This document shows, piece after piece, positions 45,734 to 56,279 of a stretch of 64,000 bases of DNA. The DNA lies in NCBI GenBank assembly GCA_018806985.1, contig JADANN010000333.1:124001-188000 (forward strand), in the 5' to 3' direction. The stretch is from Angiostrongylus vasorum (Eukaryota > Nematoda > Chromadorea > Rhabditida > Metastrongylidae). Numbering within the stretch: the first letter of the stretch is position 1; the number at the start of each line of letters is the position of its first letter. The position numbers were made by a program, and so were the translations under genes. A model generated the notes under the pieces. It was not told where the DNA came from. It worked only from the letters and a program-made list of their open reading frames with translations, and ran no database searches.

Positions 45734-47239
45734 GTAGGTAGACTCTAAAATTACTTTTCAGTTTAACCTAGACATACAGTGGACTCTGAAATAATGATTA
45801 GTAGCAAGCCAGTATGCTTAGAAGGCTGAAATGTAGTCGTTAGCTGGAGCAGTCATAGTCGTTAGTGATTAGCTAAAAGGCAGGCTTATGAACGTTTTTA
45901 TTTTTAAAAGAAGTGGATGTGACATTATTAGTGTTTTAGTGCTGTCTATGCATACTGTCGGCTCAAGTATGGTCACAAATCGCATACACAGACTCGTGGT
46001 CCGGCGGCCACTGGGTAGGGATCACTTTGTTCTCTACATGGACTCTTAGCTCTATTGTTTATCGCCTTACTCTTTATTTTACATCTGAGCCAAAAACAAA
46101 GAATGCCTAGACATGCAATACCTCGTCTTGTATCTCCTTTTTTATTCTTATATCCTATAATATCTGCATATTTTCCCAACTGTTAAATTTCATCAAATCG
46201 ATGACTTTTGTAAAGGCGAATTAACGGGTCGATTTCTAGTGTTGCTCTCCCTTTACCGTTTGCCATCCTCTAAATGAAGATCAACTAGATCTGGAAACCA
46301 GTAATAGGCCGTTATCACTGGAATCCTACGTGTTCAGTGATCCTCTCGATGACAACGAAATTCTTGGAAAAACATAGTTGCAAAAAATTTCGGTGGTCAT
46401 GGCGGCCGTCTACAATTTAATCAATGGACAGTTATAATCAGTAAATTAGGGATGTAACTATTCAAGTAACATCTCATATGTGTCGAGAAGTTTTACTGAA
46501 GTATTCAAAAACTTGGTAAGTTTATTATCGGAGCAGCTGCACTTCTAGTGATTTAAGGTCATCGTTCCCGAGCGCTGAAAATTTTCTCTCATAAGAACTT
46601 CACCAGGAAAAAAAATCTGTTGTCACTGTACTGTTTCATGCATGATTATACTATTTTACTTCATCTATTGCTGGATTACGTAGTAGCTTGAATTTCCACA
46701 CGGATATCGTTTCCTAGGCAACCTTTCGTTCATGTTTTTCGAGAAGATTACATTTCGTTCTTCTGCACAAGCGTTATAACGAAATGCGCAAGTAGGTTAC
46801 GATAATACCATGTTCGCTTACGTGGCAAATAGATCTAAATGTCACATTCTGTCCGTGCAGTAGGAAATTTTAATGGTCCGAAATACCAAGAGTACAATTG
46901 AGAATTCCGAAATCTCATTGGGAACTGGTTTTGATCACTACCTTTGAGCATCGTGTTTATACGCTTTCAACAAATGAACGATATTGAACTTGTCTATTAG
47001 TAATCGCTACTACTTATGTATAATTTCCACTTATCCCATTTGATAATAAGAAAAGAGCGAACATAGTTGATACAATAGCCAGCAATTGGTAACAGGCCTA
47101 TCCAACTACTTTTTCCATCTGTTTAGAGAAGTTCATTGTGCCTTTGTGCTCATTGCGAAGTCATTACTAAATTCCTTTGTTTTACGTATAATAGAATGTA
47201 TTTTTTTTTCACATTTTGATAGGTATTATCAGCTAATAA
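45734..47239. other. non-coding stretch after the last membrane-protein exon found
   Basis: No further exon of the membrane-protein gene can be supported, although the donor at 45734 requires one. AT-rich; the small open frames have no recognisable content. Confidence 0.4.
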
Positions 47240-47409
47240 ATGTTCACTGTAATTTGTAATGTATGTGTCGAACTGTTATACATTATATGCATACATATTT
47301 ATGCATATGTGTATATGTTTGTACATATGTACATATGTATATATATGCATAAATGTATGTATATATACATACATATATACGTATATATGTACATACATAT
47401 ATATACTGC
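47240..47409 (+). repeat. ATAC/TATG-type microsatellite
   Basis: An irregular alternating purine-pyrimidine stretch built of ACATAT, TATACA and ATGTAT units. Open frames of Tyr/Ile/Cys-rich sequence across it on both strands are artefacts of the repeat. Confidence 0.85.
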
Positions 47410-47795
47410 TTACTTACTTGGATACTTGCGTGGTCCGTCTTCACTGGTTGTGCGGCCTCCACCATAATTTCCATTCTCCGGAGATCTGCTAGTCTAGCCA
47501 CTGTGGTTCCATTGAGTCCCGAGGACAGGCTGGTCAGAATCTGCCCCAAGTCCACAGAGCAGTCGCATTCCTCGTGGGATCAGAGGGAAAGTTGGCACCA
47601 TGCAACTAGTTTGATACGAGGACTGTGGTCGATCCTGGTATTGGTTTACTTTTAGCTGGGCCTCTTGGTGCAAACGTCGGACTTCTTTTCACCTTGGGAT
47701 ACACCGCCTGGGGGGATGGATCGCCCGCTGCGCATCGCATCCCGGCACCGAGACCTAGGAACACCTTCCAGCCACGAGGTGGTAAATCTTTGGGA
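47410..47795 (-). repeat. family E repeat, antisense
   Basis: Reverse complement of the copies at 25232 and 37125. It starts with the inverted tail (TACTTACTTGGATACTTG) and ends near CAGCCACGAGGTGGTAAATC. It is more diverged, and abuts the microsatellite on its tail side. Confidence 0.75.
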
Positions 47796-47819
47796 GGACA
47801 TATATTTATATATAAAAGG

Positions 47820-48095
47820 GTAGAGCTCTCGGCGTTGATCAACCCCTGAAGGATGCGCCATGCATTCGAGTTCATTAAGCATCGTTTGGAGGTGACTAAA
47901 TGCACATGTGACCTTTACAATGACTCGCGGTGGCCTGCCGATGTATCGAGCCAGTGCTGCTATCTTCCGAGACGAGTCTGACACCAATTTGCCGACCCCG
48001 GAGGAACGAAAGGCTTGGTGGACCATGGGCGCGGGAGTCGATTACACGTGTGCGTAGCAGAGCGTCTCCGACCATTGCGCCACACGCGCCCCTAT
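47820..48095 (-). repeat. family C tRNA-derived SINE, good copy
   Basis: Antisense with all landmarks. The tail side is ATTTATATATAAAAGGGTAG. The head on the minus strand is GGGCGCGTGTGGCGCAATGG, with GTAATCGACTCCCGCGCCC as the B-box region. It is flanked by family E on one side and a TA-rich microsatellite on the other. Confidence 0.85.
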
Positions 48096-48140
48096 ATGTA
48101 TATGTATACATATGTGTATACATGTATATATATATATATC
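48096..48140 (+). repeat. TATG/TA microsatellite
   Basis: TATATGTATATGTATACATA followed by a TA run up to the 3' end of an RTE copy. Its twin lies at 48939-49010 on the other side of that copy. Confidence 0.85.
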
Positions 48141-48938
48141 ACCTGTATCATCTGTAGTCTTGTTGATCGTCGAGCGACTCGAGCGGGCGCCAGTAAATCA
48201 TACATTTTGCCCTGTCGCGTGCAAGAGCTGCCCAGAGGGTTCTGCGCGCTCTAGGGAGCGTTGAGTGCCACACCTTTCTTCTAGGCTTTCCGTGAAAATC
48301 TCTGACTCGGGTCGGTGGTCTTCCTGCAGCACGTTTGACATTTCGAGGTTCATACGCATTACGTGTCTGACCCACTTTAACTTCGACTGTTTGCCGTACA
48401 GAAGGGTCGGAGCTTCGGATCCTTTCCCCTACTTGTGTGAAACGGGATACTCCTAGCATCGTCCTTTCGACTGTGCGTTCAATAACGCTGAGTGTTCGTT
48501 CATCCCGCTTAAGCAGCAACCACGTTTCTGACGCATACGTTAAGGCAGGAAGTATCGTTGAGACGAGAAGCTGGGCACACAGTGGGGTGTTGTTTGCTCT
48601 CCTCACTATATCCTCGATGCTCTTGGAAGGTTCTCAAGTTGCTCGTTTCCTTCTGCTCAACTCTGGCGCCAAGTCGATCACCATGTTGATTTCCCGAACT
48701 AGATAGACTTAACTGAAGCAATGGGAGATATTCGTTCCATTGAGCGTGGATGGAACATATGTAACCAAGCCGTTCCTCATGAACATTGTTTTTGTAAAAT
48801 TCAGTCGCAAAGCAATCTTTCCACGGGCTTTGTCCAGGTCGGCAAGCATTCGTTCCGTTTGACTAATGTTTGTTGCTACAAGAACGATGTCATCAGCAAA
48901 ACAACGATCTTGTAACTGCCGATATGCATGTGCATATG
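48141..48938 (-). mobile_element. 5'-truncated RTE retrotransposon copy
   Basis: Minus-strand frames give the second half of an RTE protein: RCFADDIVLVATNISQTERM (reverse transcriptase catalytic block), then LRLNFTKTMFMRNG, SETWLLLKRDERTLSVIERT and, at the end, [13 protein letters not shown]. It begins abruptly in front of the FADD block, as expected of 5' truncation during insertion, and is broken by frameshifts. (TA)-rich sequence flanks both sides. Confidence 0.8.
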
Positions 48939-48984
<46 letters not shown>

Positions 48985-49010
48985 TTGTACATGTGTATAT
49001 ATACATAGAA
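48939..49010 (+). repeat. (TA)n microsatellite
   Basis: About 40 bases of pure AT alternation (48941-48980), continuing into TACA/TATA units up to about 49010. It abuts the truncated 5' end of the RTE copy. Confidence 0.9.
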
Positions 49011-49139
49011 AGACCGAGGAAAGACAGCAATATGTCCTTCAATTTGTCTATAGAAAAATAGAAAGCATTTAGTACGTTGCGTAGTCCCGCTGGGCAAACT
49101 GGTAGCAGTTTAACCACAATGACGATGAGATGTTTGCAA

Positions 49140-49260
49140 AGCCGAAGCCCCAAGCCAGATTCGAAGGCTCTGAAGATAGCAAAAGAGGCGATTCGTTAGC
49201 AGAATAAAAGTATTTAACATCTTCGTGTTAGCTAAGTAATCAAAGAAAATATTGATTATT
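49140..49260 (+). repeat. degraded hammerhead-family fragment
   Basis: GGCTCTGAAGATAGCAAAAG, then GGCGATTCGTTAGCAGAATA and AACATCTTCGTGTTAGC, show the order of the foldback family (CUGAAGA box, hairpin, GUUAGC, AACANNNCGTGTTAGC). The GAAA box is lost and the hairpin is poor. Confidence 0.45.
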
Positions 49261-49310
49261 CATGCATTGGTTAAATGAGATCCAGCTTCAAAAACGGCTA
49301 ACTTATAACC

Positions 49311-49560
49311 ACAGCGATATTGAAATATTTGCAAATTGCCCGACCGGAGGTGTCTGCGGTGAGGATCGAACACGCTATTACCTTTTCAGGGAGCCCACGG
49401 ACTACCCGTTGCATCCCTGAGGCTCTTGGTTTTCCTTTTTTGTCGGCTATTTTTTTATCTTAATGCTGTCTGCAATCACCCGTCAATAGTAATGGTCTTG
49501 GGAGCACAAATCGCCGTTGAACCTAGTTAAGATGAACATACAGTCTGAATCATGAAGTTG
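49311..49560 (-). repeat. family A repeat, single arm
   Basis: Antisense copy: ACAGCGATATTGAAATATTTG, GAGGTGTCTGCGGTGAGGAT, then a diverged body reaching CCGTTGAACCTAGTTAAGAT. It follows the hammerhead-family fragment. Confidence 0.65.
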
Positions 49561-49724
49561 GTAGCAAGTCGGCTGTTTTATATTATGAGTATCGTACTAA
49601 ACCATATCATATATGCATTTAAAAAGAGGTGTAAATAATAGCACTTTACGATTCTTACACGAAATATTTCGTAGATGGGTGACCTGATACAAAGTTGTAA
49701 CGATTACATCCTTATTCGGATGAT

Positions 49725-49880
49725 TCAGTTCTTTATGAACAAACACGAGGTTGTTATTACAGCATTTATTAATTCACAATAGCTAACGTCTTAGCTGTTT
49801 CACCTTCTTTAGAACCTGGAAACGTCAATCTGCTATGCAATCCATTCAGCCAAACGCTTTCATAACCACAGCAGGTGAAG
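49725..49880 (-). repeat. degraded hammerhead-family fragment
   Basis: CAAACACGAGGTTGTTATTA, TAGCTAACGTCTTAGCTGTT, CACCTTCTTTAGAACCTGG and GCAATCCATTCAGCCAAACG follow the order of the left arm of the foldback at 28662. The ribozyme boxes are mostly lost. Confidence 0.45.
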
Positions 49881-52197
49881 CGTAGAGAATTGAGAGAATG
49901 ATAATTTATGCATTAAGCTTGATCTAGAGCGTCCTGTAGGTCATTCTCATTTAATGAGTAGTCTGTTTGGGATAATCTGTCACCTTCACAACAGCAGTTG
50001 TCCGGGGATTGCGTTTTTCTCTGATTAAAACGTGATTTTATTTTTTTTTCCTCTTCTAACTGAGCTCGCCACGCGCTATCACTGCTTCTACAATTTTTTT
50101 TTAAGAGTTTATAATGTCGTTAGAATGGGACCTCATAGAGGAATCGTCTACTGATACGAATAGCCTTTTTTTCGTCCTAGGCGAATAATGAATGCATGTA
50201 TCAGCGACTAATGAATGCATACATCAGTATTCTCTAACGGTGAAGAGCTTCGGCCATATTGTTCGCATTGGCCTATTCCTCAACTGAAAGACTGATTTCT
50301 CGCCAAAAAAGTTGTGTCGTCCATGTACAATGACTATCACAGTCAATGTGCATTTATATACGACACGTCTATAATATAGTCAACTAATGTGGCATGGCGT
50401 TGGTTGTAACAATTTTGAATATTTTTTCCACAGTTAGCGAAGGCCACAACAAGGGTTTGGAGATGTTTGCTCAGAAACTCTATTAACCTCAAAAATGTCT
50501 AGATGTCGTCCATGCAGGTGGTCGCCTTAGAGGATTCTACTGGTTTCGTAGTCGATCTTCATCGAGGTTCTTCGAAATGTGCACAATGATCATCTTTATA
50601 AAGGCTTGCACACCGCTCTCACCAAGCAACTTTTTGAGGCTGTTCCGAAGGTTATCCTAGTTGTTGCTCTCCCACTGACTGAATGTTTGCTTTGTTTGAA
50701 AATATTACATCATGTGTATCTGAAAATAGAGCATACAAATAGTGATCGGCAACTTATAAAAGATCAGCTGAAGTTAGCTCCGAACGCTTGCCGGACTCCA
50801 AGCTTCTAAGTATAGCTTAAAATCACCCGAATCAAATTGTTGGTGATGTTATTTCAATGGTCATAGTAGAATCTGGTGCAGACTTTGCAATTCTAGAGAG
50901 ATTTTTGTACATATTTTTTTATTCATTCCGTGTTCATCGATTAGAGCAGAAGCCGGAACGTTTTTCTTTCGGAGATTTCGTCGACGCTTTTTGAGTCATC
51001 CTTTCCTTGTCATATCTCAAAAATTCGTGTGTGTCGTTACTAATGAATACGTTCTCACAACGCCTTTTGGAAATGGTGCTGGTGACCATTTGCTTGATCT
51101 ATATCGTAATAAAATCTTGTTACGAGTTTCTTTTAAATCTTTTTCGGAATCTTCTTAGCATTCGTTATTAAACGTTGAGTGCTTGTCGTTGGATCAAGAA
51201 AAGTTAACTGGGTCAGAAAGGCTAACTTCCAGCAACATGTCGTAGCCTTTCGTAGAGCCTCTACTTTTGTGACCGTCACATTGGGATATAGAATCGCTGA
51301 GACCACAGTTTTTGCGTACGGCTTGGTTCCTTCTTTTCGTGTAAAGACAGGACTTTAAATTTGTGTATGAAGTAAACCTTTGAAGAAAGCTCTGATATCA
51401 TCCAGTTCAAAAAAGACATATGCATAAAATAGATTTCGTTTCTTTTTAACGAATATTGCACTGTGGAGAAAAGTAGCATAGCGTGTTCTCACAAGATGAT
51501 CTTTATCTTCATTGTGATATCCTGGTCTAAATTTTTTCGATCCATATTCTTGTTGTTTTATGGTTCTTATCCTTGCAATCACATTGTGTTTGATGTGGAC
51601 TGGGACATCGAAAAAATTCGAAGCGCACACCCAGTAATATTTTCTTTGGTAACAAATTTGGTGCTGAACATACCCAGTTTTTTCTGGAGTGCCGAAAGAG
51701 TAGTGCTAAGGTATTCCGTGGTCTTATCAATGGCACCTACTGGCACTGGTCTACTGTTGACAGCTATTCACGCAAGTTTATGTTCTTGGGAGGAAAGAAG
51801 GTAGTCTTTGGACGAGTGAATATGATAAACCATTTTATACGGATAACTACCACTTCCTTACGAATATATGGGTGCAAGTTACAAAAAAGATTCTATGGTG
51901 TTATCTCCTTTCACTGTGTCCGATTACTGCATTCAACGTAGAAATGTAAAATTGAACCCACGAATAGGGAGGGAAATGACATTGTACAAAAAATAAAGAA
52001 AAAGCTAATGTTTGACGAGATCGTTACAGGAAATATCCAGTGCAACAAGACATGTCATTGTTACTTTCATTAACTTTGCATTTGATGGTTAGCACCTTTT
52101 CACGTCTTGTGCATCAATGTCCCCCGGTATGGTTGGTTGAATCAACTGAAAATCGAACACGAACGAATTCGTTTTCCACTAAGGGTTTTGGCAAATT
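49881..52197. other. non-coding stretch, possible old repeat debris
   Basis: No supported gene. The minus strand at about 50650-50540 has an open stretch with KKLLGESGVQAF and SKNLDEDRLRNQ, protein-like in composition but of unknown family. Minus frames at 51355-51736 are likewise unassigned. Confidence 0.3.
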
Positions 52198-52440
52198 GGA
52201 TAACCACAGTGATGCTGAAATATTTGCAAAACTCGGGGCGGCAGGTGTCTGCGATGGGGGGTCAAATCTCCTATTGCCCTTTCCGTAGGCTAACGTATAA
52301 CGCTGATGAACGCGTTAGCTCCCGGAAAGGGAAATAGCGAGTTCGATCCCCACCGCAGACACCTGCTCTCCACAGTTTTGTAAATATCTCAGCATCATTG
52401 TTGTTACATTTCGCATCATGCCCTGCCATGTAAAAGGAAT
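52198..52440. repeat. family A repeat, inverted pair
   Basis: An antisense arm (52198-52291, GATGCTGAAATATTTGCAAA...CCCTTTCC) is followed by a sense arm (52292-52440, GAACGCGTTAGCTCCCGGAA...AAATATCTCAGCATCATTG). The arms meet inside the tRNA-like block, unlike the pair at 11276, which meets at the other end. Confidence 0.75.
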
Positions 52441-52602
52441 AAACAGTAAATAAAAAATATGGATAGTTTACTAAATCCGTTTGCTCATCTTCACTAAGAC
52501 TGTCAGGTTAAAAATTACTATACACACGATGATGATAATTTCATTTAATCACTTCCATTTGCACAGTTTAAAGTGCTGCTTATGCGAATGAAGAGACATT
52601 AT

Positions 52603-52857
52603 TTAGGATGGATCATCATCTGAGATAGCTACATCTAATGTATATCTGAGACGTTCGACGATTGTGGATAACGACCTGAGAAAAGAACTCAGACGAAGAA
52701 AAAAGGGCATAGAGGCCACCTTCGAGTCTTTGCAATGGCCACTGACCAACTTCCGACCTAATTGCTCGCACATTGCAACAGCTTTTCTAACTCTCTGATA
52801 TGCAGCAGAAACAAGTGCGGATACTTCACCCATATCGAAGAATTGTGCACAATACAC
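52603..52857 (-). CDS. possible coding exon, unrecognised
   Basis: A minus-strand open frame of about 84 codons ends in DDDPS-stop. Its composition (AYQRVRKAVAMCEQLGRKL, RSLSTIVERLRYTL) looks like a soluble helical protein rather than repeat debris. There is no convincing ATG (the frame begins just after a stop), and no matching splice acceptor is in phase, so it may be chance. Confidence 0.2.
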   Translation of the reverse strand: MYCAQFFDMGEVSALVSAAYQRVRKAVAMCEQLGRKLVSGHCKDSKVASMPFFLRLSSFLRSLSTIVERLRYTLDVAISDDDPS

Positions 52858-55027
52858 AGATCACTCCAGTGATGTCCTCTGAAGAAGAGCTTGTGCATTG
52901 TAAATGCAGTCTAATCCTTTATTCTACAAAGATCTAAATTAGTAGAACGAAGCTAGTTTTTGTGTTTTTAGACCTCAGCAGAATATCGCAATGTTGATAA
53001 CTAGTGGAACATGTTCCTAAAAGCAAATATCGATGACCGGTTTTGAAATTAGATGGGATGGCGACAGCTTCGAGAAGAACATTTGATTGAATCCCGAGAG
53101 AATCAAAATAGTTTTGAGAAGCACCTCTAAAAAGATGGACAGACGTGTTAGTTGTGAACGTAAACGAACCTTATTCACAACAGAAGTCAATTTTTAAATT
53201 CTCAAACCACTTCCCAATTAAAACACTATTCCGGCTAACTATAAGACAACGAGGTGAACGGAAACAAACGCTGGGCTCCGGACAACATGTTGGGAGAAGC
53301 CAACTAATGCTAAGTAAATATGGGAGGTTTATTTCCAAATAAGGCAACGAAATTTTGCAATTCCATGGGATCTCGCGATGGCTAATTGCCATTGGTTTGG
53401 TTGAGAGGATAAAAAATTATGCTATAAGTTTCATGTCTGTGTTAATTTGTTTTCTAGTATTTATTTTATAAAAATATAATCATGTGCTGTACTGATGGAG
53501 AGCTTTCTCATTGCAGTACTTCTCCTCTTCTAATTCTTCTTGACCGTAGGAAGAAAATCTCACTTTCTATCAAACAACACAACATCGCTTAAAAAACATA
53601 AACATACACATTTCAAATCTCAAACACACATGGATGCGAAGAATATTAAGCACTAAAGATGTTGAGCAAAAATAAAAGATGATCCGTACGAATATTGACG
53701 GAACAGACTCCGTTACATCGAGATTGATGAATGTATTCCCGGTGATAGCCTCATGTATCAGACCATGGATACATGCATCGATCTCTTAAGATTGATGTTC
53801 TGTAAACCAATTGTAGTGTGCATCGTAAGACAGGAATGTTTGTGAATGAATAAGGGACGAAGAGGGGGCAACAGTAACCGTATGAACAACTACTGGATGC
53901 GGTGGTGAGAACGCGACGGCACAGGACACGTTTAATGTGTATGGCCTCTTTTATAGGGCAGTAGGCGTGGCATAGTGGGACTAGAGGATCATTTAGTGCT
54001 TAAGAGGTCAACCACATCGACTCCCTAAAATGCATAATAATACAATGAGTTAATAGCATAAACATAATACATTCGTGGAATTACACAAAAAGAACGGTAT
54101 CCAATGAAAATAGGTCAACCTTAACCACATTAGTTGTTGCATCTCAACCATCCACAGGTCGAAGGAACTTTTCAGAAAATACAAGCACTGAACAAGCTTC
54201 ATTCTTTCCAATGAATGATGGCGTTTAAATGAAGTTGAATGACTTCAGAAAAAACCAAATCAATGGTGTATCCTTCTTTGATATTCCATTTCAATCCACT
54301 TCACGTGAAATCTCCTTGATTTCGCAGTAGTGATCCAAATGTGCTAACGAGAATGCAGAGATTTCTCTCCGTCACAAAATTCGTACAAACCCCAGTATTT
54401 TTTCCCGTCTAAGTAGCACATTGGCCTGGAAGGACTGATTTTTCACCAGACTCGTACCTTGACGTTTGTAGGTCATCACTACTGGAGGATGCCGGTCTTA
54501 GTGAATCGCAGGAAGGTTGCTCACCTTGTGACTAAATTTCGTCTTTGTTTTTCAGAGCTTAGTCACACCACTGTGACAGCGCTTTCATCAGATTTTTTGA
54601 AATGCAAAAACAGTCAGGAATAGCAGTTCCGCATTTTTATAATCAGATCGTAGACAATTCAAACAAGAATATTCAGAGCAAAGAAGTTAACCGAGTCCAA
54701 GGATAATTCCATTTTGTTCAATATAAAACTCAAGTTGTATGGGATGGTCGGTCGGCGTATAACGGCTCGACCCAGGGACGCATATTACGACTATACGGGT
54801 CAAAAAACGCACGGGGTCAATCATGTGAGAAAGCGAGCGTAGATAAGAGTCAGATGAGGGACGGCTACGGCTTAGAGAGAACAGAAGATACGCAAGCATT
54901 GCGCAAGTGGACAGTCTGGCAAACAACGTGCATAGGTCACACTCATCGCAGATTCAAATCATCATCGCGGCCGCATTGTCGCCAACGATTGAATGGATTC
55001 AACGTCCACGAAATAAAGTTGAACAAC
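52858..55027. other. intergenic spacer, nothing recognised
   Basis: About 2.2 kb with no supported exon, RNA gene or repeat family. The antisense frame 54687-54926 is hydrophobic at its start but has no family resemblance. Confidence 0.4.
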
Positions 55028-55460
55028 CGCAACGATGTTAAGATATGAGCAAAATTCGGAACCTTTGTTAGGGTTTCGAAACAGCGATTACCCCTTACTC
55101 GGGGCCAACGTGCTATCCACCACACCAACCGAGGCCCTCGTTTTGTCTCTTTTTCTAAATAAAAATTTTTACTCTATCGGTGCTCAATATTCTTGCTGAT
55201 CGGTGCTGCCAGCATTCATCCGCCAATGGGAATGATCTCGAGAAGACGGATCGGCACTGAATCCAGTTGAGCCGAAGCTGTGATCGAAGAGAACTGGCTG
55301 ATAGAAAGGCAGAGCAAGGGTCTCGGTTGATGTAGTGCATCACACGTGAGCTTCCGTCAAAGTTAATCACGGGTTAGTAGCCTATCTGAGGTTTCGAATT
55401 TTGCTCATACATCACCATCTTTGTGGTTGTAGCTCAGGTCGTACTTTGTGATAAAAAAGA
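55028..55460. repeat. family A-related repeat, long degraded inverted pair
   Basis: The antisense arm starts GATGTTAAGATATGAGCAAA and contains CCCCTTACTCGGGGCCAACG. The sense arm contains AGAACTGGCTGATAGAAAGG and ends TTTTGCTCATACATCACCAT. The arms meet near 55265. Sequence divergence from the other copies marks a subfamily. Confidence 0.6.
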
Positions 55461-56279
55461 AAGAATGGGTGAAAAAAAGTTAGGACATTAAGGTGCCATC
55501 AGACCGGACTGCGACAATGTAATAGATTTACTTTCTTGTTAACCGTCAGAGTTTTGTTTTTTTGTTTGTTTGTTCGCCTCTGAATATTTGTCATTATCGC
55601 AGTGAAGTACGCGTTGTCAGTAATGACCGCATATCGTTTTTTTCGACGTTTCTGGGTCAAATTATAGGCACATCGACTACTTCAATGTTTTGCAGTATTG
55701 GAACTTTCCAACAGTCACTAGATACATATGAATAATTGAGCCACAACAATTCATGCATATGTGTACTTGTTTTATTCGACATCGATTACTCTCGAAGAAC
55801 TCATTTCGATGTCAAGGAACTCCTTTGCGGAGTTGATGTCTTGGAGTTTGATCAGCTAACACAAAATTGCTGATTACTTCGGTAAACTCAGCGGTACTGT
55901 CATCTTCAAAACTAGTTAGCCAGATCTCAATTGACGCAAAAAAATATCCATACATTGAATGGGAGCAATTTTACCATTGCCAACTGCTGGAAGATGGAAT
56001 GCCATTGAGAAAGCAAATTATCTTGCATTAAAAATCGATGGACAAAAATTTTTCTTTGAAAGGACAGTGCAAAATGATGTTACGTCATTCGTGGGGTGTT
56101 TTTAACTACCCAGACCATTCTGGCGACATGGATAAATCGTAGCACCTGTGATCCCATTAATCACGAGTAACTCAGGCAGGCGGTAGTGAATTCCATTCGT
56201 ATCAATTGCGTGTGAGGGCTATTCAAGGACTCCTCATGCTCGAGCTAAATGACTAATGAAATGTTGTGTATATCAGCTG
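55461..56279. other. spacer, nothing recognised
   Basis: AT-rich. A weak echo of the hammerhead family (CAGCTAACACAAAATTGCTGA near 55853) is the only recognisable item. Confidence 0.3.

Noticed and set aside
47240..47655. Several overlapping open frames on both strands rich in Tyr, Ile and Cys
   Set aside because: They are products of the ACATAT-type microsatellite and the adjacent repeat.
51463..51804. 113-codon plus-strand open frame, hydrophobic
   Set aside because: It overlaps comparable open frames on the opposite strand; neither has motifs, and it does not fit the phase of the membrane-protein gene.
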